The notes: generated from the letters alone by a model not told the origin. 64,000 bases of DNA from Streptomyces sp. Sge12 (GCF_002080455.1 NZ_CP020555.1:5554501-5618500); one strand, 5' to 3'. Positions 24,842 through 33,543 are shown, counted from the first letter of the stretch. Numbers and translations: made by a program.

Positions 24842-24922
24842 GGGGCCCCATCCTCAGACTCTGCGGGTGCTGCTGGTCGCTGCTTCATCGCTGCGGTGAT
24901 GACCGCAGCGTGCCCGCCCGCG

Positions 24923-24960
24923 ATTTCTCTTCCGTTGCCCGTGTGTGAACCCCGTGTTAC
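24923..24960 (-). promoter_or_regulatory. GlnR box upstream of glnII
   Basis: Read on the minus strand: GTAAC-n6-TTCAC-n6-GCAAC-n6-GAAAT. These are four pentamers with exact 6-bp spacers, matching the gTnAC/GaAAC GlnR pattern. The box ends about 82 bp upstream of the glnII start. Confidence 0.8.
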
Positions 24961-25037
24961 CGAGGTTTGCACCGCAGGTCGGGCGGGTTGTGCGGGTTGG
25001 TGGCGGCGCGCCCGTCCGGGTGGGGCAGACTGGCCGC

Positions 25038-26021
25038 GTGAGCATTTCGTCTGATTTGAACTCCGCCGAGGGCCCCGTCGGCAGCACCGCCGGCCGGGCC
25101 GCCGAACGCGCCGCCGATCAGGCCCCCGCAGGCCGCCGCCCCCGGGTCGGGCTGCTGGGCACCGGCCCCTGGGCGCACCGCACCCACGCCCCCGCCCTCG
25201 CCGCGCACCCCGACTCCGACTTCGCCGGCGTGTGGGGCCGCCGGCCCGAGGCCGCCGCCGAGCTCGCGCACGAGTACGGCGTGAAGGTGTACGAAGACCC
25301 CGACGAGCTCTTCGCCGAGTGCGACGTCGTGGCCTTCGCCCTGCCGCCCGACGTCCAGGCCCCGATGGCCGTCCGGGCCGCCGCCGCCGGATGCCACCTG
25401 CTCCTCGACAAACCCGTCGCCACCACCGTGGAGGACGCCCGCGCGCTCGCCGAAGCCGTCGCGCTCCACCGGGTCGCCTCCGTCGTCTTCCTCACCCTGC
25501 GCTTCGCCGAGCCCACCGCCGGCTGGGTCGAGGAACAGGCCGCGCGCTCCGGCTGGTTCACGGCCGCGGCCCACTGGCTCGGCGCCGTCTTCCCGCCCGA
25601 CGGCACGCCCAGCGCCTACGCCGACTCGCCCTGGCGCAAGGCCAAGGGCGGGCTGTGGGACGTCGGCCCGCACGCCCTCTCCGTGCTGATCCCGGTCCTC
25701 GGCGAGGTCACCGAGGTCAGCGCCACCCGAGGCCCCTCCGACGTCGTCCAACTGGCCCTGCGGCACGCCTCCGGCGCGGCCAGCACCGCGGTCCTCAGCC
25801 TGGGCGCGCCGCGCGCGGCCGCCGGGGTGGGGCTGGAACTGCGCGGTACCGAGGGCGTGCACGAACTGCCCGGCTGGAGCGACGTACCGGGCGCCTACGG
25901 GCGCGCCCTGGACGCGCTGCTCACCGCCGCCCGGACGGGGGTGCCGGATCCGCGCGGGGTGGAGTTCGGGACCCGGCTGACGGAGATCCTGGCGGAGGCG
26001 GAGGCGCAGCTCGCTACTTGA
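25038..26021 (+). CDS. Gfo/Idh/MocA-family oxidoreductase
   Basis: A 327-residue NAD(P)-dependent sugar or polyol dehydrogenase-like protein from GTG 25038. Rossmann motif VGLLGTGPWAHRTHAPAL occurs at about residues 37-54, then WGRRPEAAAELA, CDVVAFALPPDVQ and the catalytic-lysine segment LLLDKPVATTVEDA (EKP in classical members, DKP here). The C-terminal part has GGLWDVGPHALSVL with the conserved Asp and His. A candidate -10 CAGACT ends 6 bp before the GTG, so the mRNA may be leaderless. Substrate unknown. Its end overlaps the convergent membrane-protein gene by 8 bp. Confidence 0.9.
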   Translation: MSISSDLNSAEGPVGSTAGRAAERAADQAPAGRRPRVGLLGTGPWAHRTHAPALAAHPDSDFAGVWGRRPEAAAELAHEYGVKVYEDPDELFAECDVVAFALPPDVQAPMAVRAAAAGCHLLLDKPVATTVEDARALAEAVALHRVASVVFLTLRFAEPTAGWVEEQAARSGWFTAAAHWLGAVFPPDGTPSAYADSPWRKAKGGLWDVGPHALSVLIPVLGEVTEVSATRGPSDVVQLALRHASGAASTAVLSLGAPRAAAGVGLELRGTEGVHELPGWSDVPGAYGRALDALLTAARTGVPDPRGVEFGTRLTEILAEAEAQLAT

Positions 26022-26571
26022 TCACGGCGTTCGCGACGATGATGGCAAGGCCGATGGTGGCGTCGGCCATGCCGATCAGCAGGGCCGAGCCGAGCCGGTG
26101 GCCCACGCGGAGCGCGACGAGCGACCCCCACGCGAACAGCAGGGCGGTGTTCAGGCCCAGCCCGACGGCGGTCACCCCGTACGAGCCCCAGTCGAAGAGC
26201 CCGGCGCCGAGCAGGAGCAGGACGGTGGGGAGGGTGGCCACGATCAGCGGCCACTCGTTCCACAGTGCGAGGGCGAGCATCCGCCACCGGTGCCAGGCGG
26301 ACTCCTTCCGGTGGTCCGCCATGTGGTGCGCGTACCCGTGCGCGAGCCCGGCGGTGGCGCCCGTCACGAAGACCCAGCTCGCGTCGTAGAACGGGGTGAA
26401 GGCCTGGCCCTCCTGGCCGAGCGCGGCCAGCAGCGCGCTGGCCAGCACGGTCCCGTACACCCCGCCGAACATCCAGTCGGCCCCCCGCCGCCCGGGACGG
26501 GAGCCCGTCCCGGCGGGAGGGGCGGTCCGGTCCTGCCGGGGGCTCGGCTGCGGTTGCTGCTGCTCGTTCAC
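26014..26571 (-). CDS. integral membrane protein, 185 residues
   Basis: GTG 26571 follows AAAGGA at good spacing. After a 30-residue Gln/Pro-rich N-terminus come four to five hydrophobic helices: MFGGVYGTVLASALLAAL, SWVFVTGATAGLAHGYAHH, LIVATLPTVLLLLGAGLF, VGLGLNTALLFAWGSLVALRVG and LIGMADATIGLAIIVAN. GYAHHMADHRKES between helices 2 and 3 is His-rich and may bind metal. No characterised family was recognised. It is convergent with the oxidoreductase gene. Confidence 0.75.
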   Translation of the reverse strand: MNEQQQPQPSPRQDRTAPPAGTGSRPGRRGADWMFGGVYGTVLASALLAALGQEGQAFTPFYDASWVFVTGATAGLAHGYAHHMADHRKESAWHRWRMLALALWNEWPLIVATLPTVLLLLGAGLFDWGSYGVTAVGLGLNTALLFAWGSLVALRVGHRLGSALLIGMADATIGLAIIVANAVIK

Positions 26572-26642
26572 GGGGGTCCTTTGTTGTGATTCGTCCGCTT
26601 TGGCGCTTCGGCCACCCTACGGGGGTGGGGGGTGGGGACGAG

Positions 26643-27014
26643 ATGAAGAGACGGGACGGGGGCGGGGTGCGGGGCGGCTCCGGACCCGCTCTGTGGGGCC
26701 GGCTCACCGGTGACGCCGGGCCCGGCCCGGACGACGAGGACCGCATCCGGCTGGACGGGTGGGAGATGAAGCCCGACGTGCAGGCCGCCGTCCGCGCCGC
26801 GTGGGACCGCGTCGACGCCGAGACGATCGCCTCCGGCGCGGACACCGGCTGGTTCCGCGACGAGGTCGGCCGGCTCTACGGCTGGGACGTGCCCGGAGTC
26901 GACTACGGGGTCGCGGCCGAGACCACCGTCCCGTGGCCCGCCGACGTCCGGCCCACCACCTGCACCAGTGCCGCCACCGCCCGGGTGAACGCCGCCTCCG
27001 GGGGCGCCGCGTAG
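26643..27014 (+). pseudogene. C-terminal remnant of a FabV-like trans-2-enoyl-CoA/ACP reductase
   Basis: A 123-residue frame from ATG 26643 whose middle part matches the C-terminus of FabV-type reductases: RIRLDGWEMKPDVQAAV and FRDEVGRLYGWDVPGVDY are the diagnostic tail segments. Full-length FabV is about 400 residues, so the NAD-binding and catalytic parts are missing. The first 40 residues are Gly/Arg-rich and unrelated. From about 26940 on, the frame only mirrors the antisense MocR gene. This looks like the decayed remainder of a deleted reductase gene; a small functional protein cannot be excluded. Confidence 0.6.
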
Positions 27015-28327
27015 CCGACCACCAGGCCCTCGCGGGACGGGCCCCGGGCGGCCGGGTGGTGGTAGGACGAGAGGCCGTCCAGGGCCAGGCCCGCGGCGTG
27101 GGCCGCCGTCAGGGCCCGGGCCTCCTGGCCCGCGGGGAGCTCCAGAACGGCGTGCAGCCCGGCCGAGATGCCGGTCACCCGGACCCCCGGGGCGCGCGCC
27201 TCCAGCGCGGCGGCCAACTGGTCGCGGCGGTCCCGGTAGCGCAGCCGCATCCGGCGGACGTGGCGGTCGTACCCCCCGCACTCGATGAAGTCGGCCAGTG
27301 CCAGCTGGTCCAGCGCGCTCGCCCAGGACTCCCGCAGGCCCTTCGCGGCCAGCACCTGGTCACGGAGGTGGTCCGGGAGGACCAGCCAGCCCAGGCGGAG
27401 CGCGGGGGAGAGGCTCTTGCTCAGCGAGCCCGCGTACACGACGTGTTCGGGAGCCAGTCCTTGCAGCGCGCCGACGGGTTTGCGGTCGTAGCGGAACTCC
27501 CCGTCGTAGTCGTCCTCCACGATCACGCCCCCGGCCGTGCGGGCCCATTCCACCGCGGCGGCGCGCCGCGCGGGCAGCAGACGGGCGCCGGTCGGGAACT
27601 GGTGCGCCGGAGTGAGCAGCAACGTACGGGCCCGGGCGGGGAGTTCCGTCGTCCGGGCGCCGTCCTCGTCGACCGCGACGGGGTGCGGGCGGACTCCGGC
27701 GGCCCGGAGGATGCCGTGGTGGAAGGGCAGCCCGTACGCCTCGACGGCCCAGTCGCGGGGCCGGACGGAGGCCAGGAGGCGCAGTCCGTTGGCGAAGCCC
27801 GAGCAGACCACGATGTTCTCGGGGGCGCAGCGCACCCCCCGGGCCCGGGAGAGGTAGCCGGCGAGGGCCCGCCGCAGTTCGGGGCGGCCCTGCGGATCAC
27901 CGGGGCCGAATGCCTCGGTGGGCGCCTCCGCGAGGGCCCGGCGGGCGCTTACCGCCCAGGGGCCCCGGGGGAAGGACGCGGGGTCGGGTTTGCCCTGGAG
28001 CAGGTCGTGGCGCAGCCGCATCGGCGCGGGTCCGGCCGCGGCGGCCGGTGCGTCGGCGGTCGCGACCCCCTCGGCGACCCGGGTGCCGGAACCCTGGCGG
28101 GCCGTGAACCAGCCCTCGGCGACCAGTTCGGCGTACGCGTCGGCGACGGCGTTGCGGGCCAGCCCGAGGTCCGCGGCCAGGGTCCGGTACGGCGGCAGCC
28201 GGGTCCCGCCGGCCAGTCGCCCGCTGCGTACGGCATCGCGCAGGGCCTGGGCGAGGGCGGTCCGCCGGGCGCCCCCGGCGGGGAGCTCCAGGTGCAGGTC
28301 GGAGCCGCCCGGGTCGGGGGCGGTCAT
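26903..28327 (-). CDS. MocR/PdxR-type regulator (GntR helix-turn-helix plus aminotransferase domain)
   Basis: A 474-residue protein from ATG 28327, which overlaps the TGA of the MarR gene (ATGA). Residues about 20-85 form a GntR winged helix: LRDAVRSGRLAGGTRLPPYRTLAADLGLARNAVADAYAEL. The rest is a class I aminotransferase fold with VCSGFANGLRLL, VIVEDDYDGEFRY (the Asp contacting PLP nitrogen) and YAGSLSKSLSPALRLGW, whose Lys should bind PLP. Such proteins control pyridoxal, GABA or taurine genes; no such target is adjacent, so the role is unknown. Confidence 0.93.
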   Translation of the reverse strand: MTAPDPGGSDLHLELPAGGARRTALAQALRDAVRSGRLAGGTRLPPYRTLAADLGLARNAVADAYAELVAEGWFTARQGSGTRVAEGVATADAPAAAAGPAPMRLRHDLLQGKPDPASFPRGPWAVSARRALAEAPTEAFGPGDPQGRPELRRALAGYLSRARGVRCAPENIVVCSGFANGLRLLASVRPRDWAVEAYGLPFHHGILRAAGVRPHPVAVDEDGARTTELPARARTLLLTPAHQFPTGARLLPARRAAAVEWARTAGGVIVEDDYDGEFRYDRKPVGALQGLAPEHVVYAGSLSKSLSPALRLGWLVLPDHLRDQVLAAKGLRESWASALDQLALADFIECGGYDRHVRRMRLRYRDRRDQLAAALEARAPGVRVTGISAGLHAVLELPAGQEARALTAAHAAGLALDGLSSYHHPAARGPSREGLVVGYAAPPEAAFTRAVAALVQVVGRTSAGHGTVVSAATP

Positions 28328-28803
28328 GGGCGCGGCTCCGTGGCGAAGACGGTGTGGGTGGCCGTCAGGAAACGGCGTACGGTCTCCCGTTCGGCGGGGT
28401 CGAAGGAGTCGAGCACCTGGAGCACCCCGTCGATCAGGGGCCCGAAGAAGTCCCGGCCCAGGCGGATCGCCGCCGGCTCCACGCGCAGCAGGATCCGGCG
28501 CCGGTCGTGTTCGTCGCGCACCCGTGCCACGTGGCCGAGCCGTTCCAGGCGGTCGATCACGGCGGTGGTGCCCGCCGAGTTGAGGCCGAGCCGGGTGCCG
28601 AGCAGGCCCGCGGTGGCCGCCTCGTCCGCCCGGGCCGCGTCCAGCAGGCAGATCAGGGCGCGCACGTCGGTGGGGTGCATGCCGTTGCGGGCGGCGAAGT
28701 CGGCCTGGCGCAGGCCGAACTCGACGGTCACCGCCCTCAGCAGGTGCACCAGCCGGAGGTTGTCCGGCTCCCGGTCCACCGCGTCGTTCTCCTCGCCGTC
28801 CAC
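28324..28803 (-). CDS. MarR-family transcriptional regulator
   Basis: A 159-residue regulator. GTG 28803 is chosen because GGGAG sits 6 bp upstream; longer in-frame starts up to 28893 would run through the operator and promoter. The wHTH shows MHPTDVRALICLLDAARADEAATAGLLGTRLGLNSAGTTAVIDRLERLGHVARVRDEHDRRRILLR, whose parts match the family. It is translationally coupled to the MocR gene and divergent from an alpha/beta hydrolase gene, with an operator-like repeat cluster between them. It likely represses both directions. Confidence 0.9.
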   Translation of the reverse strand: MDGEENDAVDREPDNLRLVHLLRAVTVEFGLRQADFAARNGMHPTDVRALICLLDAARADEAATAGLLGTRLGLNSAGTTAVIDRLERLGHVARVRDEHDRRRILLRVEPAAIRLGRDFFGPLIDGVLQVLDSFDPAERETVRRFLTATHTVFATEPRP

Positions 28804-28830
28804 ATCGACTCCCGTCCGATCCCCGCCTAG

Positions 28831-28869
28831 AATCTCTCGCTGAGCGAGATTATCGCCCAGCGAGAGATT
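28831..28869. promoter_or_regulatory. MarR operator candidate in divergent promoter
   Basis: AATCTCTCGCT (28831-28841) and AGCGAGAGATT (28859-28869) are perfect 11-bp inverted arms. An overlapping inner dyad TCTCGCT-G-AGCGAGA spans 28835-28849. A minus-strand -10 TAATCT lies between them. The site is 27 bp from the MarR start and 22 bp from the hydrolase start. Confidence 0.7.
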
Positions 28870-28891
28870 GGACGAGGCATTGGAGCGGGAC

Positions 28892-29782
28892 ATGCCCCGA
28901 ACGTCATCCACGTCATCCACGTCATCCACGTTTTCCCCGTCCTCCTTCCGTGCCGCCTACGACGAGGTCCTCGGCCGGTGGCCCGGCCCCGTCGAGTCCG
29001 TCGACCTGCCCACCCCCTACGGGGTCACCCGCGTCAACAGCTGCGGCCCCGCCGACGCCCCGCCGCTGGTGCTGCTGCCCGGCGGCGGAGCCACCTCCAC
29101 CGTGTGGGGGGCCTGCGCCGCCGCCGGGGCCGCCCGCACCCACCGGGTGCACGCCGTGGACCTGATCGGCGACCCCGGGCTCAGCGTTCCGGCCCCCGGG
29201 CGGGCCCTCCGCACCGTCGGGGACCTGGTCGGCTGGCTCGACGCGGTCCTCGACGCGCTCCCAGGCGGGCCCGGCCCGCACGGGCCCGTGACCCTCGGCG
29301 GGCACTCGTACGGGGCCTGGATCGCCGCCCACTATGCCGCCCGGCGCCCCGACCGGCTCGGGCGCCTGGTGCTGCTCGACCCGACCCAGGTCTTCACCGG
29401 GCTGCGCCCCGGCTACGTCCTGCGCGCACTGCCCGTGCTGGTGCGGCCCACCCCCGGGCGGATCCGCTCCTTCCTCACCTGGGAGACCCGCGGGGCCGCG
29501 CTCGAACCGGCCTGGCTGCGGTTGCAGGAGGAGACCGCCCGATTCCCGGGCGTGCGGCCGGTCACCGGGCCGCGCCCGGACCCGACCGCGCTCGCGGCGG
29601 CGCGGGTCGACGTCCTCTTCGCCGAGCTGGCCCGCTGCCACGACTGCGGCCGCGCCGCCCGCGCGGCGTCCGCGGCGCTGCCGGGCGCGCACATCGGCGT
29701 ACTGCCCGGGGTCGGACACCACGCGCTGCCGCTGACGGCCGCGGCAGAGATCGCCCGGCGCCTCTGCCGGCCCCTCCGCTAG
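28892..29782 (+). CDS. alpha/beta-hydrolase
   Basis: A 296-residue enzyme from ATG 28892, with GGAG 6 bp upstream. LLPGGGATSTVWG is the oxyanion strand, GGHSYGAWIA the nucleophile elbow (Ser), LVLLDPTQ holds the Asp-loop region and LPGVGHHALPL carries the catalytic His. The N-terminus SSTSSTSST is encoded by three exact 9-bp repeats (28901-28927). Substrate unknown. It is divergent from the MarR/MocR pair and probably under the same operator. Confidence 0.9.
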   Translation: MPRTSSTSSTSSTFSPSSFRAAYDEVLGRWPGPVESVDLPTPYGVTRVNSCGPADAPPLVLLPGGGATSTVWGACAAAGAARTHRVHAVDLIGDPGLSVPAPGRALRTVGDLVGWLDAVLDALPGGPGPHGPVTLGGHSYGAWIAAHYAARRPDRLGRLVLLDPTQVFTGLRPGYVLRALPVLVRPTPGRIRSFLTWETRGAALEPAWLRLQEETARFPGVRPVTGPRPDPTALAAARVDVLFAELARCHDCGRAARAASAALPGAHIGVLPGVGHHALPLTAAAEIARRLCRPLR

Positions 29783-29788
29783 CCCTGG

Positions 29789-30160
29789 TCAGCCCTTGCG
29801 GGACAGGGCCTCGCGGACGGCCTCCTCGGAGCGGGCGACCACGGCCGTGCCGTCCTCGGCCGTGATGATCGGGCGCTGGATGAGCTTCGGGTGGGCGGCC
29901 AGGTGGGCGATCCAGCGCCCGCGCGCCTCGTCGTTCTCCTCGCGCGGCAGGTCCCGTACGCCCGTCTCCTTCGCCAGGGGGTCCGAGGTGCGCGTGATGT
30001 CCCACGGCTCCAGCCCGAGGCGGCCGAGCACCTCGCGGATCTCCTCCTCGGAGGGCACGTCCTCCAGATAGCGGCGCACCGTGTAGTCGGCGCCCTCCGC
30101 GTCCAGCAGGGTCAGGGCGCTGCGGCACTTGGAACAGGCGGGATTGATCCAGATCTCCAT
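29789..30160 (-). CDS. ArsC-family protein (thioredoxin fold)
   Basis: A 123-residue protein from ATG 30160. It opens MEIWINPACSKCRSALTLLD, so the active Cys is in a CxxC motif, and it continues with RYLEDVPSEEEIREVLGRLG and HPKLIQRPIITAEDG, the ArsC/Spx-like signature. Members reduce arsenate with thioredoxin or glutaredoxin-type partners, or act as redox proteins of unknown substrate. No arsenic genes are near, so arsenate reduction is not assured. It stands alone between a convergent hydrolase gene and a divergent small gene. Confidence 0.88.
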   Translation of the reverse strand: MEIWINPACSKCRSALTLLDAEGADYTVRRYLEDVPSEEEIREVLGRLGLEPWDITRTSDPLAKETGVRDLPREENDEARGRWIAHLAAHPKLIQRPIITAEDGTAVVARSEEAVREALSRKG

Positions 30161-30267
30161 GGCGCGAACCCTACCCAGAGCCCGCCTGGCCAGGGTCTTT
30201 TGTCAGTGGTCCCCGGTAAAATCGAGGAAGAACGACAGGAAGCCAACTACCGTTTGGGAGGCTGTAG
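30161..30267 (+). promoter_or_regulatory. promoter region of the 83-residue gene
   Basis: TAAAAT at 30216-30221 is a good -10 on the plus strand, with GGTCTT 17 bp upstream as a possible -35. The ribosome site GGGAGG lies at 30256-30261. Confidence 0.45.
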
Positions 30268-30519
30268 ATGGCCACTGCCACCACCATCCAGCACGTCAAG
30301 AAGAAGCCGCTGCCGGCGGGCCTGCCCCGCGAGTGGTACGAGAGCCACAACCGCCGTCTGAAGGCGATGCGGCTGGCCATATCCCTGCTCGACTCGGGGA
30401 CGTACGACGCCCGGCGCGCCACCAACCGGAAGATCCGGACGATGGCCGTCCGGACGGGGATCCACCGGCCGTCGAATGTCACCTGCAAGATGGTGCGCGC
30501 GTTCATCATGGAGTCGTAG
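30268..30519 (+). CDS. conserved small basic protein, 83 residues
   Basis: ATG 30268 with GGGAGG 6 bp upstream. The product is basic (KKKPLPAGLPREWYESHNRRLKAMRLAISLLDSGTYDARRATNRKIRTMAVRTGIHRPSNVTCKMVRAFI, read in parts) and looks like one helical domain that may bind nucleic acid. I recognise no family with known function. Its stop abuts the stop of the convergent phosphatase gene with no spacer. Confidence 0.75.
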   Translation: MATATTIQHVKKKPLPAGLPREWYESHNRRLKAMRLAISLLDSGTYDARRATNRKIRTMAVRTGIHRPSNVTCKMVRAFIMES

Positions 30520-31635
30520 TCAGAGCGTCCGGCCGCCCTGCCCGGCGGCCGGATCCTCTCCGTCCAGCGAGAGCAGCAGCAGGGCCACGTCGTCGTGCGG
30601 ACCGCCGTTCGTGAAGGACGCGAGGTCCCGCCACACCGCACCGACCAGGCCCGCCGGGTCCCGGACCAGTACGGGCACCCGGTCGGCCAGCGGGTAGAAG
30701 TGCCCCGTAGCGTCCCGGGCCTCCGTCACGCCGTCGGTGTGCAGCAGCAGCTGGTCCCCGGGGCGCACCGACAGCTCCGTCACCTTCGGCGGGGTCGGCC
30801 CGGCCAGACCCAGACCCAGCGGCGGCCCCGGATCCACCGCCACCTCTTCGACCACCCGGCCGCGCACCCGCAGGGCCGGCGGATGCCCGCACGACACGAT
30901 CCGTACGCGGTCCAGCCCCGGCGGGAACTCCAGCAGCACCGCCGTCGCGAACAGCTCCGGATGGTCGACCGAGGTCGCCGCCGCGTCCGCCACCAGGCGC
31001 CGGTCCAGCCGTGCCGCGACCGCCCCCAGCCCGGCGTCGTCGATCACGGCCTCGCGGAAGGCCCCGAGCAGCGCCGCCACCGTGCCGACCGCCGCCAGGC
31101 CGTGCCCCTGCACGTCCCCGACCAGCGCCCGTACCCCGTACGGCCCGGCCCGTACGTCGTACAGGTCGCCGCCGACCAGCGTGCCGTGCTGCGCCGCCCG
31201 GTAGAGGCCCGAGCAGCGCACCGGACCCACCCGCTCCGGCACCGGTGGGAGCACCGCCAGCTGGGCCGCCTCCGCCACCGTCCGTACGCTGACCAGCTGC
31301 GCGTCCCGGCGCTGCCGGACCCAGGCGATCACCACGCTGAGCACGCCGACGACGGCCACCGTGGCCAGGTCCGTCCCCCGGGCATGGGCCACACCGAGCT
31401 CGTGCACGCCCAGCAGCAGCAGGACGATGGCGGCGAAGACCGCGGTCCCGGCCGCCCCGTACGCGAAGGCGGCCACCGGGGGCAGGCCGGCCAAGAAGAA
31501 CCCGAGCTCCACATCGCCCGGGGTGATCGCCTGGGCCAGGACCAGCACGACCAGGGCGACCGCGGGCGCGATCCGGGCCCAGCGCGGCGGCGGCTCGCCG
31601 CGCAGCCAGCCCGTCTCCTGACGTCGGCGTCTCAC
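30520..31635 (-). CDS. membrane PP2C-type serine phosphatase (SpoIIE domain)
   Basis: A 371-residue protein from GTG 31635, with GGTGGAG upstream. Four hydrophobic helices occupy residues about 20-110, followed by a SpoIIE/PP2C domain: VGGDLYDVRAG (metal-binding Asp), ALVGDVQGHGLAAV, IVSCGHPPALRVRG, LLLHTDGVTEARD and GGPHDDVALLLLSLD. Family members dephosphorylate anti-anti-sigma factors in sigma-B-like networks or light/stress pathways. No partner anti-sigma gene is adjacent. Confidence 0.92.
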   Translation of the reverse strand: MRRRRQETGWLRGEPPPRWARIAPAVALVVLVLAQAITPGDVELGFFLAGLPPVAAFAYGAAGTAVFAAIVLLLLGVHELGVAHARGTDLATVAVVGVLSVVIAWVRQRRDAQLVSVRTVAEAAQLAVLPPVPERVGPVRCSGLYRAAQHGTLVGGDLYDVRAGPYGVRALVGDVQGHGLAAVGTVAALLGAFREAVIDDAGLGAVAARLDRRLVADAAATSVDHPELFATAVLLEFPPGLDRVRIVSCGHPPALRVRGRVVEEVAVDPGPPLGLGLAGPTPPKVTELSVRPGDQLLLHTDGVTEARDATGHFYPLADRVPVLVRDPAGLVGAVWRDLASFTNGGPHDDVALLLLSLDGEDPAAGQGGRTL

Positions 31636-31724
31636 TACTCCACCCTGGTACGGGGGCGGGGCCTGCGCACCCCGGACCGGCCCGCCGGGTGGCCCCGTAC
31701 GCCCCGGGCCGCGACAGTGGGGGC

Positions 31725-32480
31725 GTGACGGCAAGCGAAGGCGCGGGCAAACGGCCCACCCGGGCGCACATCGAGGCGCACGGCGCGGGCGGCGGCGCAC
31801 AGAGCGCGGAGATCAGCACGCGGCTCAACTGGCTGCGCGCGGGTGTGCTCGGCGCCAACGACGGGATCATCTCCACCGCGGGCCTGGTGGTCGGCATGGC
31901 CGGGGCCACCACCTCGCGCGCGGCGATCCTGGCGGCGGGTGTCGCCGGACTGCTGGCGGGCTCGCTGTCCATGGCGGCGGGGGAGTACGTCTCCGTCAGC
32001 TCCCAGCGGGACTCCGAGCGGGCCGCGCTCGACCTGGAACGCCGGGAACTGGCCGAGGAACCGGCGGCGGAGCTCGACGAGCTGACGGACCTGCTGGCCG
32101 AGCGGGGGCTCAGCCACGACGTGGCCCGGGAGGCCGCAGAGCAGCTGACGGCACGGGACGCACTGCGGGCCCACGCCCGCGTGGAGCTCGGGATCAACCC
32201 CGACGAGCTGGCCAACCCGTGGCACGCCGCCTTCGCCAGCCTCGTCGCCTTCACGGTGGGGGCGCTGCTCCCGCTGCTGGCGATCATCCTGCCGGGACCG
32301 TCGGCGCGGGTGCCGGTGACGGTGGTCGCGGTGCTGGCGGCGCTGACGCTGTGCGGGGTGATCAGTGCGAGGCTGGGCGGGGCGCCGATGCCGAGGGCGG
32401 TGCTGCGCAACGTGGTGGGCGGCGCGCTGGCGATGGGCGTCACCTACGCGGTGGGCACCTGGCTCGGCACGGCCACCTGA
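31725..32480 (+). CDS. VIT1/CCC1-family iron/manganese transporter
   Basis: A 251-residue protein from GTG 31725; GACAGT ends 6 bp upstream, so a leaderless transcript is possible. LRAGVLGANDGIISTAGLVVGMAGA and GVAGLLAGSLSMAAGEYVSVSSQRDSE are the signature first helices, followed by the cytoplasmic Glu-rich metal-binding helices (ALDLERRELAEEPAAELDELTDLL) and three more helices. These proteins move Fe(II) or Mn(II) out of the cytosol, into vacuoles in eukaryotes or across the plasma membrane in bacteria. Confidence 0.93.
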   Translation: MTASEGAGKRPTRAHIEAHGAGGGAQSAEISTRLNWLRAGVLGANDGIISTAGLVVGMAGATTSRAAILAAGVAGLLAGSLSMAAGEYVSVSSQRDSERAALDLERRELAEEPAAELDELTDLLAERGLSHDVAREAAEQLTARDALRAHARVELGINPDELANPWHAAFASLVAFTVGALLPLLAIILPGPSARVPVTVVAVLAALTLCGVISARLGGAPMPRAVLRNVVGGALAMGVTYAVGTWLGTAT

Positions 32481-32646
32481 CCGGGCCCCGCCCGGCCCGG
32501 CCCGGCGTTTCGGCCTTGCCGGCGACCGAGGCGCGGGCGCGGAGCGCCGTACGGTGACGGCGGCCGGGCCGGGCCCGCGGGGAAACGGTGCGGCGCGCCC
32601 CGCCGGATCCCGCCGAGCCCGCGCAGCGGACCGGCAGGATGGGGGC

Positions 32647-33543
32647 ATGCGCATTGCTGTCACCGGGGCGACCGGGCTCATCGGAAGTGCACTCGTGCGG
32701 TCCCTGCGGGAGGACGGGCACGAGGTGGTGCGGTTCGTACGGCGGGAGCCGGCCGGGGCGGACGAGGCACGGTGGGATCCCGCGCGCGGGTACGTGGATC
32801 CGGCCGGACTGGCCGGCTGCGGGGCCGTCGTGCACCTGGCCGGGGCCGGGGTCGGGGACCACCGGTGGACGGCCGCGTACAAGAGGGAGATCCGCGACAG
32901 CCGGGTGCTCGGCACCGCCGCGCTCGCGAACGCCCTCGCCGCCCTCGACGAGCCGCCTGCGGTCCTGGTCAGCGGTTCCGCCATCGGCTACTACGGGGAC
33001 ACCGGCGACCGGCCCGTCGACGAGGACGCCCCGGCCGGACACGGGTTCCTGCCCTCGGTCTGCGTGGAGTGGGAGGCGGCGGCCGCCGCCGCCCAGGAGG
33101 CCGGGATCCGGACCGCGTTCGCCCGTACCGGCCTCGTCGTCGCCCGTGAGGGCGGGGCCTGGGCACGCATGTTCCCCCTCTTCCGGGCCGGGATCGGCGG
33201 CCGGCTCGGCAACGGCCGCCAGTACTGGTCGTACATCTCGCTCCGGGACGAGGTCGCGGCCCTGCGGCACATCATCGACACCCCCGCGCTGTCCGGCCCC
33301 GTCAACCTCACGGCACCGGAGCCGCTGACCAACCGCCAGGTCACCGCGGCCATGGCCCGCGTGCTGCACCGGCCCGCGCTGCTGCCCGTACCGGCCGTGG
33401 CGCTGCGCGTCGTGCTGGGGGAGTTCGCCGAGGACGTGCTGGGCAGTCAGCGGGCCCGGCCCGCGCGGCTGCTGGAGTCCGGCTTCCTCTTCCGCGACCC
33501 GGGGATCGAGCAGGCGATCCGCGCCGCGCTGCCCTCCGGGTGA
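32647..33543 (+). CDS. TIGR01777-family NAD-dependent epimerase/oxidoreductase
   Basis: A 298-residue SDR-like protein from ATG 32647; CAGGAT ends 6 bp upstream, suggesting a leaderless mRNA. VTGATGLIGSALVRSL is the nucleotide-binding motif, followed by VHLAGAGVGDHRWTAAYKREI, VSGSAIGYYGDTGD (YYG replaces the YxxxK region in this family) and NLTAPEPLTNRQVT. The C-terminus has the DUF1731 tail (VLGSQRARPARLLESGF). Family members are linked to cell division in plants and cyanobacteria; the substrate is unknown. A 7-bp GC stem (33546-33567) follows. Confidence 0.9.
   Translation: MRIAVTGATGLIGSALVRSLREDGHEVVRFVRREPAGADEARWDPARGYVDPAGLAGCGAVVHLAGAGVGDHRWTAAYKREIRDSRVLGTAALANALAALDEPPAVLVSGSAIGYYGDTGDRPVDEDAPAGHGFLPSVCVEWEAAAAAAQEAGIRTAFARTGLVVAREGGAWARMFPLFRAGIGGRLGNGRQYWSYISLRDEVAALRHIIDTPALSGPVNLTAPEPLTNRQVTAAMARVLHRPALLPVPAVALRVVLGEFAEDVLGSQRARPARLLESGFLFRDPGIEQAIRAALPSG

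Noticed and set aside
22451..25054. Long plus-strand frame opposite the winged-helix and glnII genes
   Set aside because: It is antisense to glnII, whose motifs are unambiguous.
30506..32984. Minus-strand extended frames over the VIT-type transporter
   Set aside because: The plus-strand protein has the VIT signature; the antisense extension lacks domains.
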